Shown here: positions 25,475-31,745 of the stretch, piece by piece
Layout of the letters: the number at the start of each line of letters is the position of its first letter
Position numbering within the stretch: position 1 is the first letter of the stretch
Source of the DNA: HGM04593 sp045654645
GTDB taxonomy: Bacteria; Bacteroidota; Bacteroidia; Bacteroidales; Bacteroidaceae
Reading direction: 5' to 3'
Length of the DNA stretch: 31,745 nucleotides
Assembly: GCA_045654645.1 (NCBI GenBank)
Contig: JAZONR010000017.1
Span: 1-31,745, forward strand
Made by a program: the position numbers and the translations under genes
The notes under the pieces: generated by a model
Told to the model about the DNA's origin: nothing
The model's database searches: none
What the model saw: the letters and a program-made list of their open reading frames with translations, nothing else

Positions 25475-27505
25475 ATGTTTCATCTCTTTGCGTTCCCCGT
25501 TACCGAGCCCACCTGGATTTTTCTGGGTGTGCTGTGCATTGTGCTGTTTGCGCCGCTTATCTTCAATAAGTTGCGTATGCCGCACATCATTGGAATGATT
25601 TTGGCGGGTTTGCTCATTGGGCCCAACGGGTTCAATGTGCTTGAGCGTGATGCCAGTTTCGAACTGTTTGGCAAAGTGGGACTCTATTACATAATGTTCC
25701 TTGCCAGCTTGGAGATAAATATGCAGGAGATGAAACAGGCCAAGGGCGGTGCCCTGCTTATGGGACTTGCCGTCTTTGCAATACCCATTGGGCTGGGTCT
25801 GCTTGCCAACATCTACATCCTTCATTATGACTTCATTGCAGCATTGCTGCTGGCAAGTATGTATGCCTCATACACCCTCATCTCCTATCCCATTGTTGCG
25901 CGCTACGGTCTTTCGCGTTTGCGTTGTGTGAACTTTGTGGTGGGCGGCACCATAATCACCGACACGCTCACCCTTTTTGTGCTTGCGGTGATAGCCGGTA
26001 CCTTTACCGGTGAGGCCGATGTGTGGTTTGTGTTGCTTATGCTTGTTAAGTTGCTTGGCATTGGAACCATAATTATTGTGCTTTTCCCGCGTATTGCGCG
26101 ATATTTTTTCCGCAACTATAACGATAGCGTCATACAATATATCTTTGTGATGGCTATGCTGTTCTTGGGCGCAGGAATGATGGAGCTTGCAGGAATGGAG
26201 GGTATTTTGGGTGCCTTCATCACCGGTCTGGTGCTCAACCGTCTCATTCCACACTCGTCGCCCCTGATGCGACGCATAGATTTTGTGGGCAATGCAATCT
26301 TTATCCCCTATTTCCTCATTGGAGTGGGTATGATGATAGACCTGAGCGTGCTCTTCAAGGGTGGAAATTCGCTTATTGTGGCTGCTGTTATGGTTGTTGT
26401 GGCGCTCACAGGAAAGTGGACTGCCTCCACTTTTGTGGCAAGGGTATATGGAATGTCGTCGAACGAGCGCAACCTGATGTTTGGCCTAAGCACCTCGCAG
26501 GCTGCGGCAACGCTTGCCGCCGCCATTGTGGGACACAGCATAATTCTGCCCGACGGCTCACGTCTGCTCAACGATGATGTGCTCAATGGCACCATTCTGC
26601 TCATTCTAATCACCTGCATTGTCAGTTCGATAACCTCGGACAGAGCATCGCGCAAGCTCATCATCTCGGGCAAGCCACTCAATGCTCCGGCCGCAATATC
26701 TTCCAAGAAAACCCTTTTGGCGCTTGCCAATCCCAATATGGTCGATAGGCTTATGGACCTTGCCTTGCTTGTGCGCAAGGATGATAGCAAGATACCTCTT
26801 TCGGCCATCACTGTGGTGCTTGACGAGGATAAGAAACTGCAGGAGAATGGAACCAAGGTGTTGGATGCTGCAGCCGGCATAGCAGCATCGGTGAATGTGC
26901 CGCTGCTCACAAAGCTTCGCCTCACCACAAACCTTGCTCACGGCATTGTGCACGAGGTGAAGGAGAATGACTATCGTGAACTTATCCTTGGTTTTCACCA
27001 AAAGGAGACTGCCAACGACAGCTTCCTGGGTAATGTGCTGCCCGAGGTGCTTAACTCAATAGATTGTCAGGTGATGATGGCCCGTATGAACATTCCGTTG
27101 AACACGGTGCGTGCAATTCATATAACCTTCCCCGAGAAGGCCGAGTTTGAGGCGGGCTTCGGCTATTGGGTAGAGGAGACGGCGCGTATGTCGAGCGGCC
27201 TGGGTTGCAGAATGATGTATCACGGTCATCCTCAAACAATGATGAGAATAAAAGAGCGTCTCAGGGAGCTTGCTCCAATAGATGCATCCTTCTTTGAAAC
27301 TGATGGTGGAAACGACCTGAAACGTCTGTCAAAGATTATAAACGACGACCATCTGCTCATTGTGGTGAGTGCGCGCAAGGGCTCAATATCCTATCGCCCG
27401 TCGCTTGACCACGTATTTGTGCAACTGCAACGCGACTATCAGAATACAAGCATTATGCTCATCTATCCCAGTGGATATAAGGTTGAGGGTGGTGAGACAC
27501 ACTAA
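25475..27505 (+). CDS. CPA2-family cation/proton antiporter
   Basis: A 676-residue inner-membrane protein of the monovalent cation:proton antiporter 2 family (KefB/NapA type). About 12 hydrophobic segments cover residues 1-390. The family motifs are seen in MPHIIGMILAGLLIGPNGF (about 30-48) and in the GMEGILGAFITGLVLN region (about 236-251), where the discontinuous helices usually lie. The C-terminal 270 residues form a soluble region resembling universal stress protein repeats (for example PLSAITVVLDEDK and NTVRAIHITFPEKAEFE) and probably sense or regulate transport. It exchanges Na+ or K+ for H+; the ion cannot be told from sequence. It converges with the GH92 gene. Confidence 0.88.
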   Translation: MFHLFAFPVTEPTWIFLGVLCIVLFAPLIFNKLRMPHIIGMILAGLLIGPNGFNVLERDASFELFGKVGLYYIMFLASLEINMQEMKQAKGGALLMGLAVFAIPIGLGLLANIYILHYDFIAALLLASMYASYTLISYPIVARYGLSRLRCVNFVVGGTIITDTLTLFVLAVIAGTFTGEADVWFVLLMLVKLLGIGTIIIVLFPRIARYFFRNYNDSVIQYIFVMAMLFLGAGMMELAGMEGILGAFITGLVLNRLIPHSSPLMRRIDFVGNAIFIPYFLIGVGMMIDLSVLFKGGNSLIVAAVMVVVALTGKWTASTFVARVYGMSSNERNLMFGLSTSQAAATLAAAIVGHSIILPDGSRLLNDDVLNGTILLILITCIVSSITSDRASRKLIISGKPLNAPAAISSKKTLLALANPNMVDRLMDLALLVRKDDSKIPLSAITVVLDEDKKLQENGTKVLDAAAGIAASVNVPLLTKLRLTTNLAHGIVHEVKENDYRELILGFHQKETANDSFLGNVLPEVLNSIDCQVMMARMNIPLNTVRAIHITFPEKAEFEAGFGYWVEETARMSSGLGCRMMYHGHPQTMMRIKERLRELAPIDASFFETDGGNDLKRLSKIINDDHLLIVVSARKGSISYRPSLDHVFVQLQRDYQNTSIMLIYPSGYKVEGGETH

Positions 27506-27545
27506 CATAAACAAGTGGCGGCCGAATGGTCGCCACTTGTTTATG
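27506..27545. terminator. bidirectional hairpin between antiporter and GH92 genes
   Basis: CATAAACAAGTGGCG (27506-27520) and CGCCACTTGTTTATG (27531-27545) are perfectly complementary around a 10-nt loop. It begins directly after the antiporter stop codon and ends 7 nt before the GH92 stop codon, so it can end both transcripts, though the T-tracts are short. Confidence 0.75.
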
Positions 27546-27552
27546 TCATACT

Positions 27553-29706
27553 CTATTTGAACTCCAGCACTCCGCCGTTTATTATATCCTTGTGGGATAT
27601 TGTTGTTCCCTTTATCTTTCTTCCGTTCAGCAACACCTTTCTATTCTTGCCGGCCTCTTTACCTGTCTTTATGGTAAATGAGTTGCCGTTTGGCAACTTC
27701 AGCTTCACCTTGCTGAACAGCGGAGCGCCAAGCTCATACTCGCCCCCGCAAGGGTCCACAGGGTAAAATCCCATTGCACTCATCACATACCAGGCCGACA
27801 TCTGTCCGCAATCCTCGTTGCCGCAAAGGCCGTTGGGGGTGTTGCGATACATCTCCTTCATAATCTGCCGCACATATTTCCTTGTCTTTTGGGGATGTCC
27901 TATGCGGTTGAAAAGATAGGCAACGTGGTGGCTGGGCTCGTTGCCGTGGGCATATTGCCCAATCATTCCCGTGCTGAAGATGGGAAGTTCTGCATTATTG
28001 GCAGGAGTGTGGGTGAACATACTGTCGAGCTTTGCTGCAAAGCGCTCTTTTCCCACAAGGGCAATGAGCCCATCAATGTTGTGTTGCACACTCCACATAT
28101 AGTGCCAGGCGTTGCTCTCGCAGATGTGCGGGGTGTATTCATCGGGGCTGAAGTGGGGCTGAAATTCCCCCTTGCTGTTGCGTGGCTGCATAAAGGTGGT
28201 GGCTGCGTTATAGTGGTTGCGCCAGTTTTCTGCACGCTTGTGAAAGACGTTTGCAATGCTGTCGTGTCCCATAGCTTGGGCCAGGAGTGCGATGCAGTGG
28301 TCGTCATAGGCATATTCAAGAGTGCGCGACATAGACCAATCATCGGCATTGTAGGGGTCGGCAATGTCATAGGGTATATATCCCTCTCTTTTGTAGAACC
28401 CTATTCCACGATAGTTGTCGTCGTTGGCTGTGGCGACACAGGCTGCAAGAGCCTTTTCGGCATCAAAGCCACGAAATCCTTTTAGGTAGGCATCTGCAAT
28501 CACCGGCACCGAGTGGTAGCCAATCATCATATCTGTTTCACCGCCCCACATATTCCACACAGGCAGGTGTCCGTGTTGTTCATAGTGGGCAATGAAGGAG
28601 TTTATCATATCATCGATGCGCTCGGGTGCGGTAAGGGTGAACAGCGGGTGCGCTGCTCGATAGGTGTCCCACAAGGAGAAGGTGGAGTAGTTGTTCCACT
28701 CTTGGGCGGTGTGGTTCTTGCCGTCGGCACCGCGATAGGTGCCGTCTGTGTCGCAGTAGAGCGTGGGGGCAATCTTGGTGTGGTAGAGTGCTGTGTAGAA
28801 GCAGATGCGCTCCTCTTGTGTGCCGCCGCTTATCTCGATGCAGCCAAGTTCCCTGTTCCATTTCTCTTGTGTTGCAGCGCGGTAGAGGTCGAAATTGTTG
28901 TGTGGCGCTTCGGCAGCAAGGTTTTTGGCGGCACCCTCGAGCCCGGTGCCCGAGATGGCTGTAACAATGGTGAGTTCTCTGCTCTCATCGGGGGCAAAAA
29001 TCAGTTCCACAGTGCCCGGTCTTTTCAACTCTCTTCCCGCTTTCAATGGCCACGCATCGTGTTTAAAATCCTTTATGGGTCTTGAAAAGCGTGTGCGAAA
29101 ATAGACCTGCTGGTTGCGCGCCCAGCCGGTGGAGTGGCGATAGCCTTCTATGGTGCAGCTGTCCACAATGGCTATGTGCGTGTCGGTTGTTGCATCCCAG
29201 TTCATTGCCTTGCCCAGGTTAAGCAGCACTGTGGCGCTGTCGGTGGGGAAGGTATAGCGCTGTATGCCGCAGCGTTCAGTGGCTGTGAGCTCCACATCAA
29301 TGTTGTAGCTGTCGAGATGCACACGATAGTATCCGGCTTCACACTCTTCGCTCCTGTGGCTGAAGAGTGAGTGCACCCCCAACGCCCCTTCGGCTTTGCG
29401 CAGCGGGTGTGTTACGGGCAGGAAACTGATGTCATAGAGGTCGCCGGCTCCTGTGCCGCTAAGGTGTGTGTGGCTGAAACCGGCGATTGTGCTGTCGGGG
29501 TAGAAATATCCCGCAATCCAGTCCCACCCTTGCGTGCCGTTGTCGGGGCTCAGCTGCACCATTCCGAAAGGGGCCTGTGCGCCGGGGTAGGTGTTGCCCT
29601 TGCCGTCGGTGCCTATGAGTGGGTTCACAAGTGATGCATAGTTGGTGTGCTGTGCTGTGGCTGCGGTGCACATAGCAGCAAGCATTATGGCAAATATCTT
29701 CTTCAT
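27553..29706 (-). CDS. GH92 family glycosidase (alpha-mannosidase)
   Basis: A 717-residue exported enzyme of glycoside hydrolase family 92, calcium-dependent exo-alpha-mannosidases that trim N-glycans or mannans. A signal peptide (1-18, ending ATA before Q) is clear and no lipobox Cys is seen. The N-terminal beta-sandwich carries PLIGTDGKGNTYPGAQAPFG. The catalytic (alpha/alpha)6 part shows SLWDTYRAAHPL, ESNAWHYMWSVQHNIDGL and GNEDCGQMSAWYVMSAMGFYP, the last containing a conserved catalytic-type Asp. Length is standard. Which mannose linkage it cuts cannot be told. No SusC/SusD pair is in the window, so it is not in a typical glycan-utilisation locus here. A TATCTTCG box lies 18 nt upstream. 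Confidence 0.93.
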   Translation of the reverse strand: MKKIFAIMLAAMCTAATAQHTNYASLVNPLIGTDGKGNTYPGAQAPFGMVQLSPDNGTQGWDWIAGYFYPDSTIAGFSHTHLSGTGAGDLYDISFLPVTHPLRKAEGALGVHSLFSHRSEECEAGYYRVHLDSYNIDVELTATERCGIQRYTFPTDSATVLLNLGKAMNWDATTDTHIAIVDSCTIEGYRHSTGWARNQQVYFRTRFSRPIKDFKHDAWPLKAGRELKRPGTVELIFAPDESRELTIVTAISGTGLEGAAKNLAAEAPHNNFDLYRAATQEKWNRELGCIEISGGTQEERICFYTALYHTKIAPTLYCDTDGTYRGADGKNHTAQEWNNYSTFSLWDTYRAAHPLFTLTAPERIDDMINSFIAHYEQHGHLPVWNMWGGETDMMIGYHSVPVIADAYLKGFRGFDAEKALAACVATANDDNYRGIGFYKREGYIPYDIADPYNADDWSMSRTLEYAYDDHCIALLAQAMGHDSIANVFHKRAENWRNHYNAATTFMQPRNSKGEFQPHFSPDEYTPHICESNAWHYMWSVQHNIDGLIALVGKERFAAKLDSMFTHTPANNAELPIFSTGMIGQYAHGNEPSHHVAYLFNRIGHPQKTRKYVRQIMKEMYRNTPNGLCGNEDCGQMSAWYVMSAMGFYPVDPCGGEYELGAPLFSKVKLKLPNGNSFTIKTGKEAGKNRKVLLNGRKIKGTTISHKDIINGGVLEFK

Positions 29707-29723
29707 AGCAGTCTGTTTGCCGG

Positions 29724-29731
29724 CGAAGATA
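29724..29731 (-). promoter_or_regulatory. -7 box of the GH92 gene
   Basis: TATCTTCG on the minus strand (29731-29724) matches TAnnTTTG apart from one base. It lies directly after the T-tract of the upstream terminator. No TTG is visible 19-21 nt upstream, where the terminator hairpin sits. Confidence 0.45.
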
Positions 29732-29733
29732 GT

Positions 29734-29762
29734 AAAAAAAATGCTCTTTCCGCGGAAAGAGC
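29734..29762 (-). terminator. rho-independent terminator of the GadC-like gene
   Basis: A perfect palindrome GCTCTTTCCGCGGAAAGAGC (29762-29743) is followed on the minus strand by AT and a run of T residues down to 29734. It lies 15 nt after the transporter stop codon and immediately before the GH92 promoter box. Confidence 0.9.
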
Positions 29763-29777
29763 ACTCTAAGAATGATG

Positions 29778-31250
29778 TTACTTCTTGGCTGCGCTGTTGT
29801 TCTCCTCAAAATGGAACGGCTCGAATTGTGCATCCTTGTCCACCCAGTGGGGTTTGCGCATAGAGTATATAACAAACGGTGCGCCCACCACAATGATGCA
29901 GCCTATCACAAGCACAGCATACCAGACGGCATTGCTGCCCACCGCAATCTGTGCGGGCGGAATGAAACTGAGCACAAAGGCAAGGAGGCTGCCCAGGAAG
30001 CCCACGCCCGAGACAATCCACATAACGCCGTTGCCACTCTTGCCAAGGCGGAAGGGGCGGGGAGCATCCTTCATATTGTAACGCAGGTAGATAGCTGCAG
30101 CAAACATAAGAAGGTACATAATAAGGTAGAGCAGCACTGTCAGCTGCGAGAGTATCTGGTAGAAGCTCTGCACCGACGGCATTACAACGAACAGAAGGCT
30201 AAGCAGTGTTACAATGCCGCCCTGAATGAGCAATATATTCTTCTGCACACCTAAATTGTTGCTGCGCTGCATAAATGGCGGCAGATAACCGGCCTTGCCC
30301 ACTGCATAGATACCCTTTGAGGGGCCCGACACCCAGGTGAGCACGCCGGCAAGCACACCAAAAGCGAGAGCAATGGCAATTATGGGCGATAGCCACGACA
30401 TTCCAATGAACTTGAAATAGTTGTCGAAGCCCACCAAAAGACTCTGTGTGAGGTTAATATCCTTCTGTGGAATGATGATGCCAAGCGCAAAGGTGCCAAG
30501 AATAAAGATTAGCACAGTGATTATTGCACCCAGGAACACCGCTTTGGGATAGCTTTTGCTGGGGTTTTCCATATCCTTGACGTGTATACCGGTCATCTCC
30601 ATACCTGCATAAAAGAGAAATATTCCCGATGCGAGCACCAGATTGTCGAGCTTTGTGATATCGGGAAAGAAACTGCCGCCAAAGTCCATCTGCGACTTTC
30701 CGCCGCCAATGAGATACACAATAGCAAGTATCACAAGAAGCGCCGCCGGGATAATTGTTCCCACGAGGCCGCCTATTTTTGCAACCTTGCTCACCCAGCC
30801 AAGTCCTTTGAGCGAGATGAATGTTGCAATCCAATAGATGGCAAGTACCACAATAAGGGTATAGAATTTATTAGACGCAAGCGTCATATCGGCAGTGCTG
30901 TCCATTCCTATAAAAGCCAGCGACACTGCTCCAAAGGTTAGCACAGTGGGGTACCATATTGTGCTCTCCACCCACTGTAGCCATATTGCCACAAATCCGG
31001 CTTTCTTGCCAAAGGCCTCTCCCACCCAGCGGAATACGCCGCCCTGCTTGTCCTGAAACATTGCAGCCAGTTCGGCAGCAACGAATGAGGTGGGAATAAG
31101 AAATACGATGGCTGCAAACAGGTAATAAAAAGCCGAGCTTATGCCATATTCGGCCTCGGCCGGCAGTCCGCGCAGCGATACCACTGCCGTAACGTTCATA
31201 ATGGCCAATGTGGCCACGCCCAATTTCACACTTTTTGTTAATGTAGACAT
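29778..31250 (-). CDS. APC-family amino acid transporter, GadC-like
   Basis: A 490-residue membrane protein with about 12 helices, of the amino acid-polyamine-organocation superfamily. It resembles glutamate:GABA antiporters (GadC type): TLAIMNVTAVVSLRGLPAEAEYG in helix 1, DKQGGVFRWVGEAFGKKAGF between helices 2 and 3, and ILASGIFLFYAGMEMTGIHVKDMENP in helix 6. The start at 31250 (MSTLTKSVKLG) is preferred over an ATG at 31292 because the extension is unlike the family. GadC works with a glutamate decarboxylase or glutaminase in acid resistance; neither gene is in the window, so the substrate remains open. The gene ends at a strong terminator just upstream of GH92. Confidence 0.85.
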   Translation of the reverse strand: MSTLTKSVKLGVATLAIMNVTAVVSLRGLPAEAEYGISSAFYYLFAAIVFLIPTSFVAAELAAMFQDKQGGVFRWVGEAFGKKAGFVAIWLQWVESTIWYPTVLTFGAVSLAFIGMDSTADMTLASNKFYTLIVVLAIYWIATFISLKGLGWVSKVAKIGGLVGTIIPAALLVILAIVYLIGGGKSQMDFGGSFFPDITKLDNLVLASGIFLFYAGMEMTGIHVKDMENPSKSYPKAVFLGAIITVLIFILGTFALGIIIPQKDINLTQSLLVGFDNYFKFIGMSWLSPIIAIALAFGVLAGVLTWVSGPSKGIYAVGKAGYLPPFMQRSNNLGVQKNILLIQGGIVTLLSLLFVVMPSVQSFYQILSQLTVLLYLIMYLLMFAAAIYLRYNMKDAPRPFRLGKSGNGVMWIVSGVGFLGSLLAFVLSFIPPAQIAVGSNAVWYAVLVIGCIIVVGAPFVIYSMRKPHWVDKDAQFEPFHFEENNSAAKK

Positions 31251-31487
31251 AGTTATCCGTTTTTTGATGGTTATAATCGTAAAGAATAACAACGCTGCCC
31301 GACAGATGGTTCAGCCGCCAACAAAACGCAAAGAAACCGAAACGTTAAAGCGTAAAGCAGTTGCCCTGATAGGCGGCACAGGGGAGTTTTGTTCTTATGT
31401 CTAAAATTTCAGCGACGGATTACCTTTTGGCGCGAATATATCAGCATCGGTAATTTCAAAGAAAAACCGGCACCGTTAAAGGACACA

Positions 31488-31610
31488 ACTTGAACTCTTT
31501 TGCTTTACGGGAATAAGTGAGGACTGTTTGCAGTGCGTGGTGTTATATTTTTTTATAACACCATACCGCACAAGTTCCGGAGCGCCGTAAAGCAAAAGGC
31601 AAGTTCAAGT
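31488..31610. repeat. long nested inverted repeat (hairpin element) at the right edge
   Basis: The outer arms ACTTGAACT-CTTTTGCTTTACGG (31488-31510) and CCGTAAAGCAAAAGGCAAGTTCAAGT (31585-31610) are complementary except for a 3-nt gap. Inside is a perfect 10-bp hairpin, TGGTGTTATA / TATAACACCA (31538-31547 and 31554-31563), with a T-only loop, extended by partly matching TGCG/CCGCA flanks. The whole can fold into one roughly 120-nt structure. No gene is supported in 31251-31745; a minus-strand frame at 31553-31738 runs through the repeat. The sequence looks like a dispersed Bacteroidales element, from memory. Confidence 0.75.
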
Positions 31611-31697
31611 GGCAACACCTTTTTGACCGAGGGATGTCGCTTGCGACTCGTGAGCAAAGAAAAGGTGGACTGGCCTTTCCGTGTGCCGGGGCTTTTG

Positions 31698-31720
31698 GTT
31701 CTTTTGGCCGCCAAAAGAAC
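31698..31720. repeat. short perfect inverted repeat
   Basis: GTTCTTTTGG (31698-31707) and CCAAAAGAAC (31711-31720) are exact inverse complements around CCG. It lies 88 bp beyond the larger hairpin and may belong to the same dispersed element. Confidence 0.7.
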
Positions 31721-31745
31721 GGATATAAACGACAACAAAAAGAAT

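Noticed and set aside
31553..31738. 61-codon minus-strand open frame at the right edge
   Set aside because: It is read through the hairpin repeat; similar frames in other genomes are likely repeat artefacts.

Overview
The window looks like a chromosomal segment of a gut or oral Bacteroidales bacterium (Bacteroides/Prevotella-like). The support is: promoters of the Bacteroidetes type (TAnnTTTG boxes such as TATCTTTG and TATCTTCG); a tmRNA whose tag ends in YALAA; ResB/CcsA, ZapA, RNase Y and YidC genes that resemble Bacteroidales versions; a DUF3078-type outer-membrane protein; a GH92 glycosidase; and a secreted giant protein ending in the DLQGR...YIINGKKV tail common in Prevotella-like species. 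No rRNA, tRNA, CRISPR array, prophage or complete insertion sequence was seen.

Layout. 1-471: intergenic DNA with two copies of a GC-rich dispersed repeat. 472-866 (-): tmRNA. 1102-3117 (+): mntP and a ResB-CcsA cytochrome c maturation gene, almost abutting. 3126-6195 (-): an HD-domain hydrolase, rny, zapA and a coiled-coil partner of zapA. 6413-16065 (-): a 9.5-kb gene for a 3161-residue secreted protein carrying a C10 cysteine protease, a metzincin-type metalloprotease and a GH33 sialidase, followed by a 55-codon ORF overlapping its stop codon. 16256-16441: a MITE-like element. 16502-17373 (+): two small membrane proteins. 17445-21209: a rearranged segment holding a uracil-DNA-glycosylase-family gene, a channel-like membrane protein and a DUF2156-like acyltransferase gene, plus decayed partial copies of the glycosylase and DUF2156 genes; one of these is fused in frame to a copy of the start of the giant protease gene. 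21279-23905 (-): a conserved hypothetical gene and yidC. 24136-27505 (+): a DUF3078-like protein and a CPA2 cation/proton antiporter. 27553-31250 (-): GH92 alpha-mannosidase and a GadC-like APC transporter. 31251-31745: hairpin-rich repeat DNA.

How the genes may work together. The giant protein and the GH92 enzyme would both act on host or dietary glycoproteins: sialic acid removal, mannose trimming and proteolysis. Their co-location in one window suggests, but does not prove, a shared niche function. The most unusual items are the three-enzyme exoprotein with its coupled small ORF, the in-frame chimeric pseudogene, and the two-transmembrane channel-like protein without a potassium selectivity filter. 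All family assignments come from reading motifs by eye; no database search was run.
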